Positions 1 through 7,775 of a stretch of DNA of 11,151 nucleotides are shown here, in pieces; the stretch's first letter is position 1, and every line of letters starts with the position of its first letter. The notes beneath the pieces were generated by a model. It was not told the origin of the DNA, made no database searches, and was given only the letters and a program-made list of their open reading frames with translations. Source of the stretch: Chloroflexota bacterium (GTDB taxonomy: Bacteria > Chloroflexota > Limnocylindria > QHBO01). The DNA is taken from assembly GCA_013694645.1 (NCBI GenBank), contig JACDBZ010000278.1:1-11151 (forward strand). Direction: 5' to 3'. A program made the translations under genes and the position numbers.

Positions 1-473
1 CCCTCTCGAAGCGGGTGGACCCGGAGGCCGAGCTCGTGATCATCATCGCTCGTGAGGCCCATCGCGTGTCGGCCGAGCGGGCCATGGACGTGATCGGCGG
101 CTACACGTGCGGCAACGATGTCACCGCGCGCGACATCCAGAAGTCCGACGGCCAGTGGACGCGTGGCAAGGGGTTCGATACCTTCTGTCCGATCGGCCCG
201 TGGATCGAAACCGAGCTTGATCCGACAGACCTGCGCGTGACCTGCACGGTCGACGGAGAGCTGCGCCAGGACGGTCGGACGCGAGACTTGATCTTCCCGA
301 TTCCGTACTTGGTCGAGTACATCAGTCGTTTCACGCGTCTCCTGCCGGGAGACCTGATCATGACCGGGACGCCGGAGGGCGTCGCGCCGATGCAGATCGG
401 CCAGACCGTCGTCGTCGAGGTGGACGGTATCGGCGCGCTCACCAACCGCCTGGTCGAGGAGCCGGCCTCCTGA
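1..473 (+). CDS. Fumarylacetoacetate hydrolase (FAH) family protein, C-terminal part (5' end outside window)
   Basis: The first complete codon is at 3 and TGA is at 471-473, so 156 residues are visible and the N-terminus lies upstream. Seen: an E-x-E pair (visible residues 8 and 10, in DPEAEL) followed by GYTCGNDVTARDIQ (34-47, Asp39). These match the two Glu and one Asp that bind the divalent metal in this family. Next comes RGKGFDTFCPIGPW (54-67, with the conserved Lys), and near the end the signature MTGTPEGV. Family members cleave or isomerise C-C bonds of 2-oxo/acylpyruvate-type acids in aromatic catabolism (fumarylpyruvate, HHDD isomerase, acylpyruvase) or decarboxylate oxaloacetate. 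Substrate cannot be told from the sequence. The protein is cytoplasmic. Its stop codon lies one base from that of the convergent permease gene. Family assignment is sure; the exact enzyme is not. Confidence 0.93.
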   Translation, partial: LSKRVDPEAELVIIIAREAHRVSAERAMDVIGGYTCGNDVTARDIQKSDGQWTRGKGFDTFCPIGPWIETELDPTDLRVTCTVDGELRQDGRTRDLIFPIPYLVEYISRFTRLLPGDLIMTGTPEGVAPMQIGQTVVVEVDGIGALTNRLVEEPAS

Positions 474-474
474 G

Positions 475-1263
475 CTACTGGGTCGTGCGACGCCGGTAGA
501 GCCACAGCCCGAGGGGGAAGAAAGCCGCAAGGAACGCGACTGACCAGATGACAGATGGCAGCTCAGCGGCGTACAGGTCGGTCCCCAGCGTCAGGTCGCG
601 CACGGCATTGACGACATGGGTCATCGGCTGGTTCTCCGCAAAGATCCGCATCCAGTTCGGCATCGTCTCGGTGGGCACGAATGCGCTGCTCACGAAGGTG
701 AGCGGGAAGACCACGGCAAACATGATGCCCTGCAGCGCCTCCGGGGTCCGTACCAGCGCCCCCATCGCAACCCCGACCCAGGAGAGGGCGAAGCCAAAGA
801 GCAGCATGATGCCCACCGCCGCGAAGTTGCCCACGAGCCCGCCTTCGGGACGGAAACCGACGAGCATGCCGACGATCCACATGATCGCAACGGCGAGCGT
901 CGCTCGCATCAGGTCGGTCACTGTTCGTCCGGTCAGGACGGCGGACTGCGACATCGGCAACGAGCGGAATCGGTCGATCATGCCCTTCTGGAGATCGTTC
1001 GCGAGGAGCACGCCGGTGTAGATGCCGGCAAAGGCGACGGTCTGCACGAAGATGCCGGCCATCAGGAAGTTGATGTACGACGCTTCCTCGCCGCCCTCGC
1101 TCCCGACGTTGATTGCCCCGCCGAAGACGAAGCTGAACAGGAGCACGAACATGATCGGGCTCAGCGTCACGTCGAGCAGCAGCTCGGGCGTTCGCCTGAT
1201 GTGGATCAGGTTGCGCTTGACCATCTCCCACGAGTCGCGCAGCCACCAGACGAAGCCGGTCAC
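475..1263 (-). CDS. ABC-2 type transporter permease, DrrB family
   Basis: This 262-residue integral membrane protein is the channel subunit of an ABC exporter. About six hydrophobic segments are visible, near residues 31-52, 66-88, 118-138, 145-170, 178-197 and 236-256. Between the second and third lies KGMIDRFRSLPMSQSAVL (93-110), the cytoplasmic coupling region typical of ABC-2 permeases. FVSSAFVPTETMPNW (190-204) and NQPMTHVVNAVRDLTLG (211-227) are strongly characteristic of the DrrB (daunorubicin resistance) branch. The start is GTG at 1263-1261. It overlaps the TGA of the upstream ATPase gene (1262-1260) as GTGA, so translation is probably coupled. The likely role is export of a hydrophobic compound or lipid together with the ATPase. 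The substrate is unknown, and no biosynthetic genes lie nearby in the window. Confidence 0.93.
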   Translation of the reverse strand: MTGFVWWLRDSWEMVKRNLIHIRRTPELLLDVTLSPIMFVLLFSFVFGGAINVGSEGGEEASYINFLMAGIFVQTVAFAGIYTGVLLANDLQKGMIDRFRSLPMSQSAVLTGRTVTDLMRATLAVAIMWIVGMLVGFRPEGGLVGNFAAVGIMLLFGFALSWVGVAMGALVRTPEALQGIMFAVVFPLTFVSSAFVPTETMPNWMRIFAENQPMTHVVNAVRDLTLGTDLYAAELPSVIWSVAFLAAFFPLGLWLYRRRTTQ

Positions 1264-2225
1264 GCCTCCACCTCCGCGGGCTCCACGACCCCACGGCCGG
1301 TGAGCGACAGGAAGACCTCGTCGAGGGTCGGGCGTCGGAAACCGATGTCATCAACGTGAACGCCGGCGGCGTCGAGCTCGCGGATCGCGCGCGTCAGGAC
1401 GCCGTCATGCGACGCGACAGCGACGCTCACGCGTCGCTCCTCCTCGTGGACGCGCGCCGGCCCCTCTCCGAAGGCCTCAAGGACCGTTCGGGCCATATCA
1501 AGCCACGGGGCGTCACTGATCGTGATCTCGAGGCGCTCGCCGCCGACCTGGCGCTTCAGATCGTCCGCGCTGCCACGAGCGATCACCCTTCCATGGTCGA
1601 TCACGACGATATCGTCAGCCAGCTGATCGGCCTCTTCCAGGTACTGGGTGGTCATCAGCACGGTCGTGCCGCTCCGCGCGAGGCCCGCGATCAGGTCCCA
1701 CATGGAGAGCCGGCCCTTCGGATCCAGACCGGTGGTCGGCTCGTCGAGAAAGATCACCGGCGGCTGTGCCATGAGCGCCGCGCCAAGGTCCAGGCGCCGG
1801 CGCATTCCACCTGAATAGGTTTTCACCGTACGGTCGGCCGCGTCGGTCAGCTCGAATCGCTCGAGCAGCTCGTCGGCGCGCCGCCGGACGTCCGATGTGC
1901 TGACCCGGTACAGGCGGCCCACCATCCGGAGGTTTTCGCGCCCGGTCAGCAGTTCGTCCAGGGCTGCATATTGTCCGGCAACGCCGATCTTTGCCCGCAC
2001 CTCGGACGGATGCCTCAGCACGTCGATACCGGCGACGGTTGCGTGGCCGGCGTCCGGCCGGGTCAGCGTTGTCAGGACGCGCACGGCAGTGGTCTTGCCC
2101 GCGCCGTTCGGCCCCAGCACGCCGAGAATGGTCCCCTCCGCGACGTCGAGGTCCAGCCCCGCCAGGGCGTGGGTGTCCCCAAAAGACTTATGGAGGCCAA
2201 CGGCCTCGATCATTGCTCGGGACAT
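1260..2225 (-). CDS. ABC transporter ATP-binding protein, DrrA family
   Basis: This ATPase subunit of 321 residues powers the DrrB-like permease encoded directly downstream. Motifs counted from the 2225 start: Walker A GPNGAGKTT (38-46), Q-loop Gln85, signature YSGGMRRRLDL (137-147), Walker B VIFLDEP (157-163) and D-loop GLDP (166-169). The H-loop position is Gln194, in TTQYLEEADQL; this His-to-Gln form is usual in the DrrA family. Residues from about 230 onward form the extra C-terminal domain typical of drug-export ATPases. Two starts are plausible. ATG 2225 lies 8 bases below a TACGCT hexamer and could be leaderless. ATG 2213 (MIEAVG) has GGAG 12 bases upstream and would give 317 residues. 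I chose 2225 because the GGAG would sit at or upstream of the predicted transcript start. The longer frame to 2252 is unlikely. Confidence 0.93.
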   Translation of the reverse strand: MSRAMIEAVGLHKSFGDTHALAGLDLDVAEGTILGVLGPNGAGKTTAVRVLTTLTRPDAGHATVAGIDVLRHPSEVRAKIGVAGQYAALDELLTGRENLRMVGRLYRVSTSDVRRRADELLERFELTDAADRTVKTYSGGMRRRLDLGAALMAQPPVIFLDEPTTGLDPKGRLSMWDLIAGLARSGTTVLMTTQYLEEADQLADDIVVIDHGRVIARGSADDLKRQVGGERLEITISDAPWLDMARTVLEAFGEGPARVHEEERRVSVAVASHDGVLTRAIRELDAAGVHVDDIGFRRPTLDEVFLSLTGRGVVEPAEVEA

Positions 2226-2233
2226 CTCCCGGC

Positions 2234-2239
2234 AGCGTA
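2234..2239 (-). promoter_or_regulatory. Candidate -10 hexamer for the ABC exporter operon
   Basis: On the minus strand this reads TACGCT, a match to the TANNNT -10 pattern, with 8 bases between it and ATG 2225. This would give an mRNA starting at or within a few bases of the start codon. No convincing -35 element is visible. It is a pattern-based inference. Confidence 0.35.
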
Positions 2240-2266
2240 GCGGAAATGCCACCGTTCATCAGAAGC

Positions 2267-2272
2267 CATACT
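2267..2272 (+). promoter_or_regulatory. Candidate -10 hexamer, leaderless start of the asparaginase gene
   Basis: The hexamer CATACT is followed by exactly six bases (GGGCCG) and then ATG 2279. No Shine-Dalgarno sequence precedes the ATG. The layout suits transcription starting on the A of the start codon. The same six-base gap recurs before the GTG at 7776. No clear -35 element is visible. Confidence 0.45.
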
Positions 2273-2278
2273 GGGCCG

Positions 2279-3271
2279 ATGCCACGCGTCGCCGTCATCT
2301 TCACCGGCGGCACCATCTCGATGCGGCACGAGTCCGACATCGGCGGCAATGTGCCGAGTCTGCGTGGCGCGGAGCTGCTTGCCTCGGTGCCGGGCATGGA
2401 GGCGATCGCCGAGATCGAGCCGATCGACTGGGGTCTTGTGCCCGCCTCGCACCTTTCATTCGAGCAGGTCCTCGAGATCGGCGGCATCCTGGCGGCTCAG
2501 CTGGCGCGACCGGAGATCGACGGCGCGGTCGTCGTGCAGGGCACCGATGTCATCGAGGAGACCGCCTTCGCCTGGGACCTGCTTCCGCTGCCGACCAAGC
2601 CGGTCGTCGTGGTGGGTGCCATGCGCTCCGCGTCTCAGGACGGATATGACGGGCCGGAGAACCTGCGCAATGCGATCGCAGCCGCGGCCGACCCCCGCCT
2701 GGCCGACCAGGGCGTGACGGTCGCAATGGGGGGCGAGCTGCACGGCGCCGATGACGTGCGCAAGACACACACGCACGCCCATGGGACGTTCCAGAGCCCG
2801 AACGCCGGGCGTCTCGGGCTCGTCGCCGATGGGCGGGTGACGATGCTGCGCCGGCGTCGGGCGATCCGCCTCCAGCGCATACCGAAGCAGGCGGCGCTCC
2901 CGGTACCGATCATCGCCGTGGCACTGGATCCCCAGCCGCCACAGGTGGACCCTGCGGCCGCTGGCCTGGTGGTGGCCGCCGCGGGCGGGGGAAACACGCC
3001 ACCCGCGTATCTGGATTCTGCACGGCGGCTCATCGAACGCGACATCCCGGTTCTGCTCACCACTCGCTGCCCGTCGGGTCGGGTCACGCCTGGCTATGCA
3101 TTCCCCGGCGGAAGCTCGCAATGGTGGGAGGCCGGCGCGATCTTCTCCGGCACGCTCGACGCCCTGAAGTCGCGGGTGCTGGTGGCGTTGGGGGGTGGCG
3201 CGGGTGCATCGATCGAAGAGCTGGCGGACATCTGCGCGGCATTCGGCGGCGGGCGTTCAACGGATCCGTGA
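2279..3271 (+). CDS. L-asparaginase family amidohydrolase
   Basis: The 330-residue product should hydrolyse L-asparagine (or a related amide) to aspartate and ammonia. No signal peptide is seen, so it is probably cytoplasmic. Motifs fall at the same numbers as in E. coli AnsB: TGGTIS with Thr12 as nucleophile, VVQGTDVIEET with Thr89-Asp90, and Lys162 in DDVRKTHTH. VVVGAMR (110-116), DGPENLRNA (124-132) and a glycine-rich AAAGGGN loop also fit the family. Two deviations: the mobile loop after the nucleophile (14-30) has no Tyr equivalent to AnsB Tyr25, and the substrate-binding Ser-Gln pair reads Ser57-His58. So the fold and catalytic set look intact, while substrate preference is open. The start is ATG 2279, judged from the family N-terminus and the hexamer six bases upstream; the frame stays open further upstream but is not family-like there. 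Confidence 0.93.
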   Translation: MPRVAVIFTGGTISMRHESDIGGNVPSLRGAELLASVPGMEAIAEIEPIDWGLVPASHLSFEQVLEIGGILAAQLARPEIDGAVVVQGTDVIEETAFAWDLLPLPTKPVVVVGAMRSASQDGYDGPENLRNAIAAAADPRLADQGVTVAMGGELHGADDVRKTHTHAHGTFQSPNAGRLGLVADGRVTMLRRRRAIRLQRIPKQAALPVPIIAVALDPQPPQVDPAAAGLVVAAAGGGNTPPAYLDSARRLIERDIPVLLTTRCPSGRVTPGYAFPGGSSQWWEAGAIFSGTLDALKSRVLVALGGGAGASIEELADICAAFGGGRSTDP

Positions 3272-3289
3272 CACCGATGGTTACGGATC
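3263..3289. repeat. Inverted repeat over the asparaginase stop codon
   Basis: GATCCGT (3263-3269) pairs perfectly with ACGGATC (3283-3289). The stem extends inward by a G-T and an A-T pair, leaving a 9-base loop (3272-3280). It covers the asparaginase TGA (3269-3271) and lies at the convergent junction with typA. No T-run follows on either strand, so a role as terminator is possible but unproven. Confidence 0.45.
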
Positions 3290-3294
3290 AGTCT

Positions 3295-5175
<1,881 letters not shown>

Positions 5176-5278
5176 CAGGCCCATCGTGGCAGATGCAACC
5201 CGCGCGCGCAGGTCACGCACCGGAAGTACCACCGCCCATCGGTCCCAACTGGCCATGGGAAGCACCGACCCATACCCG

Positions 5279-5284
5279 TACGGT
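5279..5284 (+). promoter_or_regulatory. Weak candidate -10 for the secreted protein gene
   Basis: TACGGT fits TANNNT and would start transcription near 5291, leaving a leader of about 57 bases that contains the GGAG site before TTG 5348. It lies in the 172-bp divergent gap between typA and this gene (5176-5347). I see no other distinct signal in that gap. Confidence 0.22.
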
Positions 5285-5336
5285 GATCGCGCATGAACGG
5301 CTCGCCTGGCCGCGTGCCCTTCAGCCCCACCTCACC

Positions 5337-5340
5337 GGAG
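5337..5340 (+). promoter_or_regulatory. Shine-Dalgarno site that decides the TTG start at 5348
   Basis: GGAG lies 7 bases before TTG 5348. No ATG or GTG in this frame occurs between that site and the hydrophobic signal peptide, so this site supports the rare TTG start. Confidence 0.6.
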
Positions 5341-5347
5341 CTCACCC

Positions 5348-7264
5348 TTGTCTCGCCTGTTTCGCGTTGCCCTGGCCTTCCTGAGCCTGGCAACGGCTCT
5401 CGGTCTGCCCACGACCATCCACGCCGCATCACCGACCAAGGTCGCCATCATCGTCGGACCGGTCGGCGCCCTCACGCCGACCTACCTGGCACTCGCCGAT
5501 GCCGCCGCTGCCGCGGCGGAGCAGCAGGGTGCCGTGGTCGCCAGGGCCTACTCACCGAATGCCACCCCCGCCACTGTCCTGGCGGCGGTCGCCGATGCCC
5601 ACGTCGTCATCTACTTCGGCCACGGCTACGGACACCCGAGCCCGTATGGTGGCCTGAACACTGCCCGTCAGAACGGCTGGGCGCTCCAGGGTCCGGGCGC
5701 GCATGGCACGCACGGCGATGTCGGCGGCGAGCTCCAGTACCTCGGCGAGGACTGGATCGTTGCCAATGCGCGTCCAGCGCCGGGCTTCGTGATGATCTAT
5801 TCGAACACGTGCTACGCCCCGGGCGCTTCGGAGGGCGGCCATGCACCGGCGGCGCCGTCCGTGGCGGCCCAGCGCGTCGCGTACTACTCGCGCAAGGTCT
5901 TCGCGATGGGCGGGTCAGCCTACTTCGCCACCGACTTCGATCGTGGTGCCGCGGATCTCGTCGGCCGCCTGCTGGCCAATCGCGGCGCGAGCTTCGGGGC
6001 CGCCTTCGCATCCGACGCTCGCTTCATCCCATCGGCGCTCACGTCGCAGGCGCATCCGTTTTCCGCCGGACAGACGATCTGGCTGCACCGCTCGAAGTAC
6101 ACCGATGGCCCGCCCAACTACTGGTACGCCTTTGCCGGCAATCCTGACCTCTCGCTCCTGCGCGGCTGGGATCGCACGGCGCCGTCCGCGACACTCGTGT
6201 CGCCGACGGCAGCAGCGGAGGGCGACATGAGTCCGGAGACGACCTTCTCGATTCGACTCAGCGAGCCCGTGACCGGAGTTGACGCCGCATCCCTGTCGCT
6301 GAGGGACGCAGCTGGCGAGGTCGTGGCCGCGAGCGTTGCCTACGACGCGGCATCGGGCCTGGCCACGATCGAACCCGAGGCGCCGCTCGCGCTGAGCAGC
6401 CGCTACTCGGTCGTGACCGGCCAGGGAATCGTGGACGCGGCCGGCCGCCCACTGGCCGCCAGCACGTGGAGCTTCTCGACACGTCTCGATGCCGATCCGC
6501 TTTCGGACGATCTGCTCGTGGCGCTCGAAGCCGGCAGCCATCAGCTGCTGCGCTTCACGCGGGGTGGGCCCGTGGCCGAGACGCGAACCCTCGACGTGGT
6601 CGATCGCCGCCACGTCACGGCCGATCACCGTGCTCGCCTTTACGGGCGGGGCGGCTCGTGGCTGCGTCTCAACGACGCCACGCTTGGAACCTGGTGGGTC
6701 GCCGAGTCGAGCATCGCCCACGCGCTCGGGCAGGTCGAGGACGCCCTGCTCGCCGCGGGAACACGCGTCAGCCTTCCCCCGGTGGAGCACACCCTGCACC
6801 GCTTTGACGCGAGCGGCCCGTCAGTCGACACCCACGCCGCCATCACCGGCGGACGCATCGTCACCGTCGATCGTCGTCGTGTCCATGACGGACGAACCTT
6901 CTTGCGCCTCGCCGATACCGAGGGTGCGGGCGCGTGGATCGAGACCAACCCAGGCGTCACGTCGACCGAACCAGCAACACGCCGTGTCCTGTCGATCAGG
7001 CCACGAGCGGCGCAGGCACGGCTTCTCCCGGCAGTCGGCGAACACGTCGTGTTCCGGTTCGACGCGACCGGACGCGTTCTCGAGCGGCGTGACCTGTCAC
7101 AGGCCGCCCTGCTGGCGCTGGGCCCGGCCACCGTGGAGAGCCGGGTCGTCGGCGGTGCCTCCTTCGCGATCATCGCGTCGGGTGAGCTTGCGGGATGGGC
7201 GCTACCGGAGGGGCCCGACCTCCAGATCCTGCCGATCGCGAGGGCACTGGACGCCGCCGACTGA
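5348..7264 (+). CDS. Secreted multidomain protein: candidate caspase/gingipain-like (clan CD) domain, Ig-like domain, three C-terminal repeats
   Basis: This is a 638-residue exported protein. Residues 1-26 look like a Sec signal peptide (basic start, hydrophobic core, IHA before Ala27). Residues 30-275 form an alpha/beta domain. Its hydrophobic strand VVIYF runs into GHGYGH (His92), and the strand FVMIY runs into SNTC (Cys155). A strand-HG plus strand-x-x-C pattern is the hallmark of clan CD cysteine peptidases (caspase, gingipain, clostripain). The usual acidic or Gln residue two before Cys is Asn153. Residues 280-378 resemble a bacterial Ig-like (Big_5/SbsA-type) domain, with SEPVTGVD and a WSFST end. 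Three repeats follow (about 398-454, 480-534, 564-620), with cores like RFDASG and an aromatic G-x-W end. The start is TTG with GGAG 7 bases upstream. Protease activity is inference; a non-catalytic CHAT/C25-like domain is the alternative. Confidence 0.85.
   Translation: MSRLFRVALAFLSLATALGLPTTIHAASPTKVAIIVGPVGALTPTYLALADAAAAAAEQQGAVVARAYSPNATPATVLAAVADAHVVIYFGHGYGHPSPYGGLNTARQNGWALQGPGAHGTHGDVGGELQYLGEDWIVANARPAPGFVMIYSNTCYAPGASEGGHAPAAPSVAAQRVAYYSRKVFAMGGSAYFATDFDRGAADLVGRLLANRGASFGAAFASDARFIPSALTSQAHPFSAGQTIWLHRSKYTDGPPNYWYAFAGNPDLSLLRGWDRTAPSATLVSPTAAAEGDMSPETTFSIRLSEPVTGVDAASLSLRDAAGEVVAASVAYDAASGLATIEPEAPLALSSRYSVVTGQGIVDAAGRPLAASTWSFSTRLDADPLSDDLLVALEAGSHQLLRFTRGGPVAETRTLDVVDRRHVTADHRARLYGRGGSWLRLNDATLGTWWVAESSIAHALGQVEDALLAAGTRVSLPPVEHTLHRFDASGPSVDTHAAITGGRIVTVDRRRVHDGRTFLRLADTEGAGAWIETNPGVTSTEPATRRVLSIRPRAAQARLLPAVGEHVVFRFDATGRVLERRDLSQAALLALGPATVESRVVGGASFAIIASGELAGWALPEGPDLQILPIARALDAAD
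6539..7207 (+). repeat. Three protein-level tandem repeats in the secreted protein
   Basis: Three units of roughly 55 residues lie at 6539-6709, 6785-6949 and 7037-7207. Each opens with an aromatic/basic core (LLRFTRGG, LHRFDASG, VFRFDATG). After about 40 residues each closes on a short G-x-W motif (GTWWVAES, GAWIETN, AGWALPE). DNA identity between units is low, so the duplication is old. From memory, similar modules occur at the C-termini of exported proteins of Actinobacteria and Chloroflexi, where wall or surface binding is a reasonable guess. Confidence 0.6.
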
Positions 7265-7281
7265 CGCCTCGCGGTGTCGGC
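7256..7281 (+). terminator. Possible hairpin terminator after the secreted protein gene
   Basis: GCCGAC (7256-7261) pairs with GTCGGC (7276-7281). An inner GCC/GGT stem on a TCGC tetraloop (7266-7275) could extend it across a bulge holding the stop codon. The structure sits exactly at the gene end but no T-run follows, so intrinsic termination is uncertain. Confidence 0.35.
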
Positions 7282-7294
7282 ATGCGATCTGCCC

Positions 7295-7300
7295 TAAGCT
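7295..7300 (+). promoter_or_regulatory. Candidate -10 hexamer for the PPOX gene
   Basis: TAAGCT fits TANNNT. Transcription would start near 7307, leaving a leader of about 28 bases that includes GGAG (7324-7327) before GTG 7335. No clear -35 element is visible. Confidence 0.35.
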
Positions 7301-7323
7301 CGCTCCAATACCAAAGAGCGACT

Positions 7324-7327
7324 GGAG
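7324..7327 (+). promoter_or_regulatory. Shine-Dalgarno site that decides the GTG start at 7335
   Basis: GGAG lies 7 bases before GTG 7335. This places the start there rather than at any codon in the long open frame running back through the secreted protein gene. Confidence 0.6.
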
Positions 7328-7334
7328 TTTCCTT

Positions 7335-7745
7335 GTGGCGAGCCCCCTCAGCGCGAAGATGCAGACATTCCTTGACGAAGTGATGCCCGTCTTCATCGGA
7401 ACCAAACGCAGCGACGGCACCGTCCAGATGAACCCCATCTGGTACGAGCGACGCGGCGACGAGATCTGGCTGAACCCGGCCGCGAGCCGCGCGTGGGGCA
7501 AGCGCCTCGAAGCCGGATCGGCGGTCACGCTGCTGTTCGTGGATCCCTCCGACCAGTGGCGCTGGGCGCAGATGCAGGGCGAGGTGATCGGCAAATCAGC
7601 GCAGGGAGGCGAGGAGCACATCGACCGACTCTCGCAGCGCTATCTCGGACGTGACTATGCGTTCCACGACGACACCAACCCCCGTCTCGTGGTACGCGTG
7701 CGCCCGGCCCGGATCACCGGCAGCATCGACGAGCGGGCGGCCTGA
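7335..7745 (+). CDS. PPOX-class (pyridoxamine 5'-phosphate oxidase-like) probable F420/FMN-binding protein
   Basis: The 136-residue product fits the small split-beta-barrel family related to PNPOx and Rv1155. Members are homodimers that bind F420 or FMN and carry out hydride-transfer redox reactions in the cytoplasm. Seen in order: a short N-terminal helix (residues 5-16), the strand pair IGTKRSDGTVQMNPIWYE (21-38), DEIWLN (42-47), SRAWGKRLEAGSAVTLLFVD (51-70, cofactor phosphate region), QWRWAQMQGEV (74-84) and HIDRLSQRYLGRDY (95-108). The last is typical of the Rv1155-like branch, as is the closing VVRVRPARITG. Length is normal for that group. The choice of F420 over FMN, and the substrate, cannot be decided from sequence. 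It sits between unrelated genes, 30 bases before the first dynamin-like gene, which appears to have its own promoter. Confidence 0.85.
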   Translation: MASPLSAKMQTFLDEVMPVFIGTKRSDGTVQMNPIWYERRGDEIWLNPAASRAWGKRLEAGSAVTLLFVDPSDQWRWAQMQGEVIGKSAQGGEEHIDRLSQRYLGRDYAFHDDTNPRLVVRVRPARITGSIDERAA

Positions 7746-7763
7746 GGCGCCCGGCCCACCTGT

Positions 7764-7769
7764 TAGCCT
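7764..7769 (+). promoter_or_regulatory. Candidate -10 hexamer, leaderless start of the dynamin-like gene pair
   Basis: TAGCCT is followed by exactly six bases (CGTGCG) and then GTG 7776. There is no Shine-Dalgarno sequence in the gap. This is the same geometry as at 2267-2279 and suggests a leaderless mRNA covering both GTPase genes. Confidence 0.5.
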
Positions 7770-7775
7770 CGTGCG

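Noticed and set aside
616..1359. Long plus-strand open frame opposite the permease gene
   Set aside because: Its product is His/Asp/Glu-rich low-complexity without family features; the minus-strand frame is a clear ABC-2 permease.
1991..2278. N-terminal extension of the asparaginase frame
   Set aside because: It lies antisense to the ABC ATPase gene, is Arg/Pro-rich, and family members begin right at the residue encoded by ATG 2279.
6489..7334. Long open frame running into the PPOX gene from within the secreted protein gene
   Set aside because: The upstream part is Arg/Ser/Pro-rich shadow sequence overlapping a clear gene; the GGAG-GTG at 7324-7335 and the family length set the real start.
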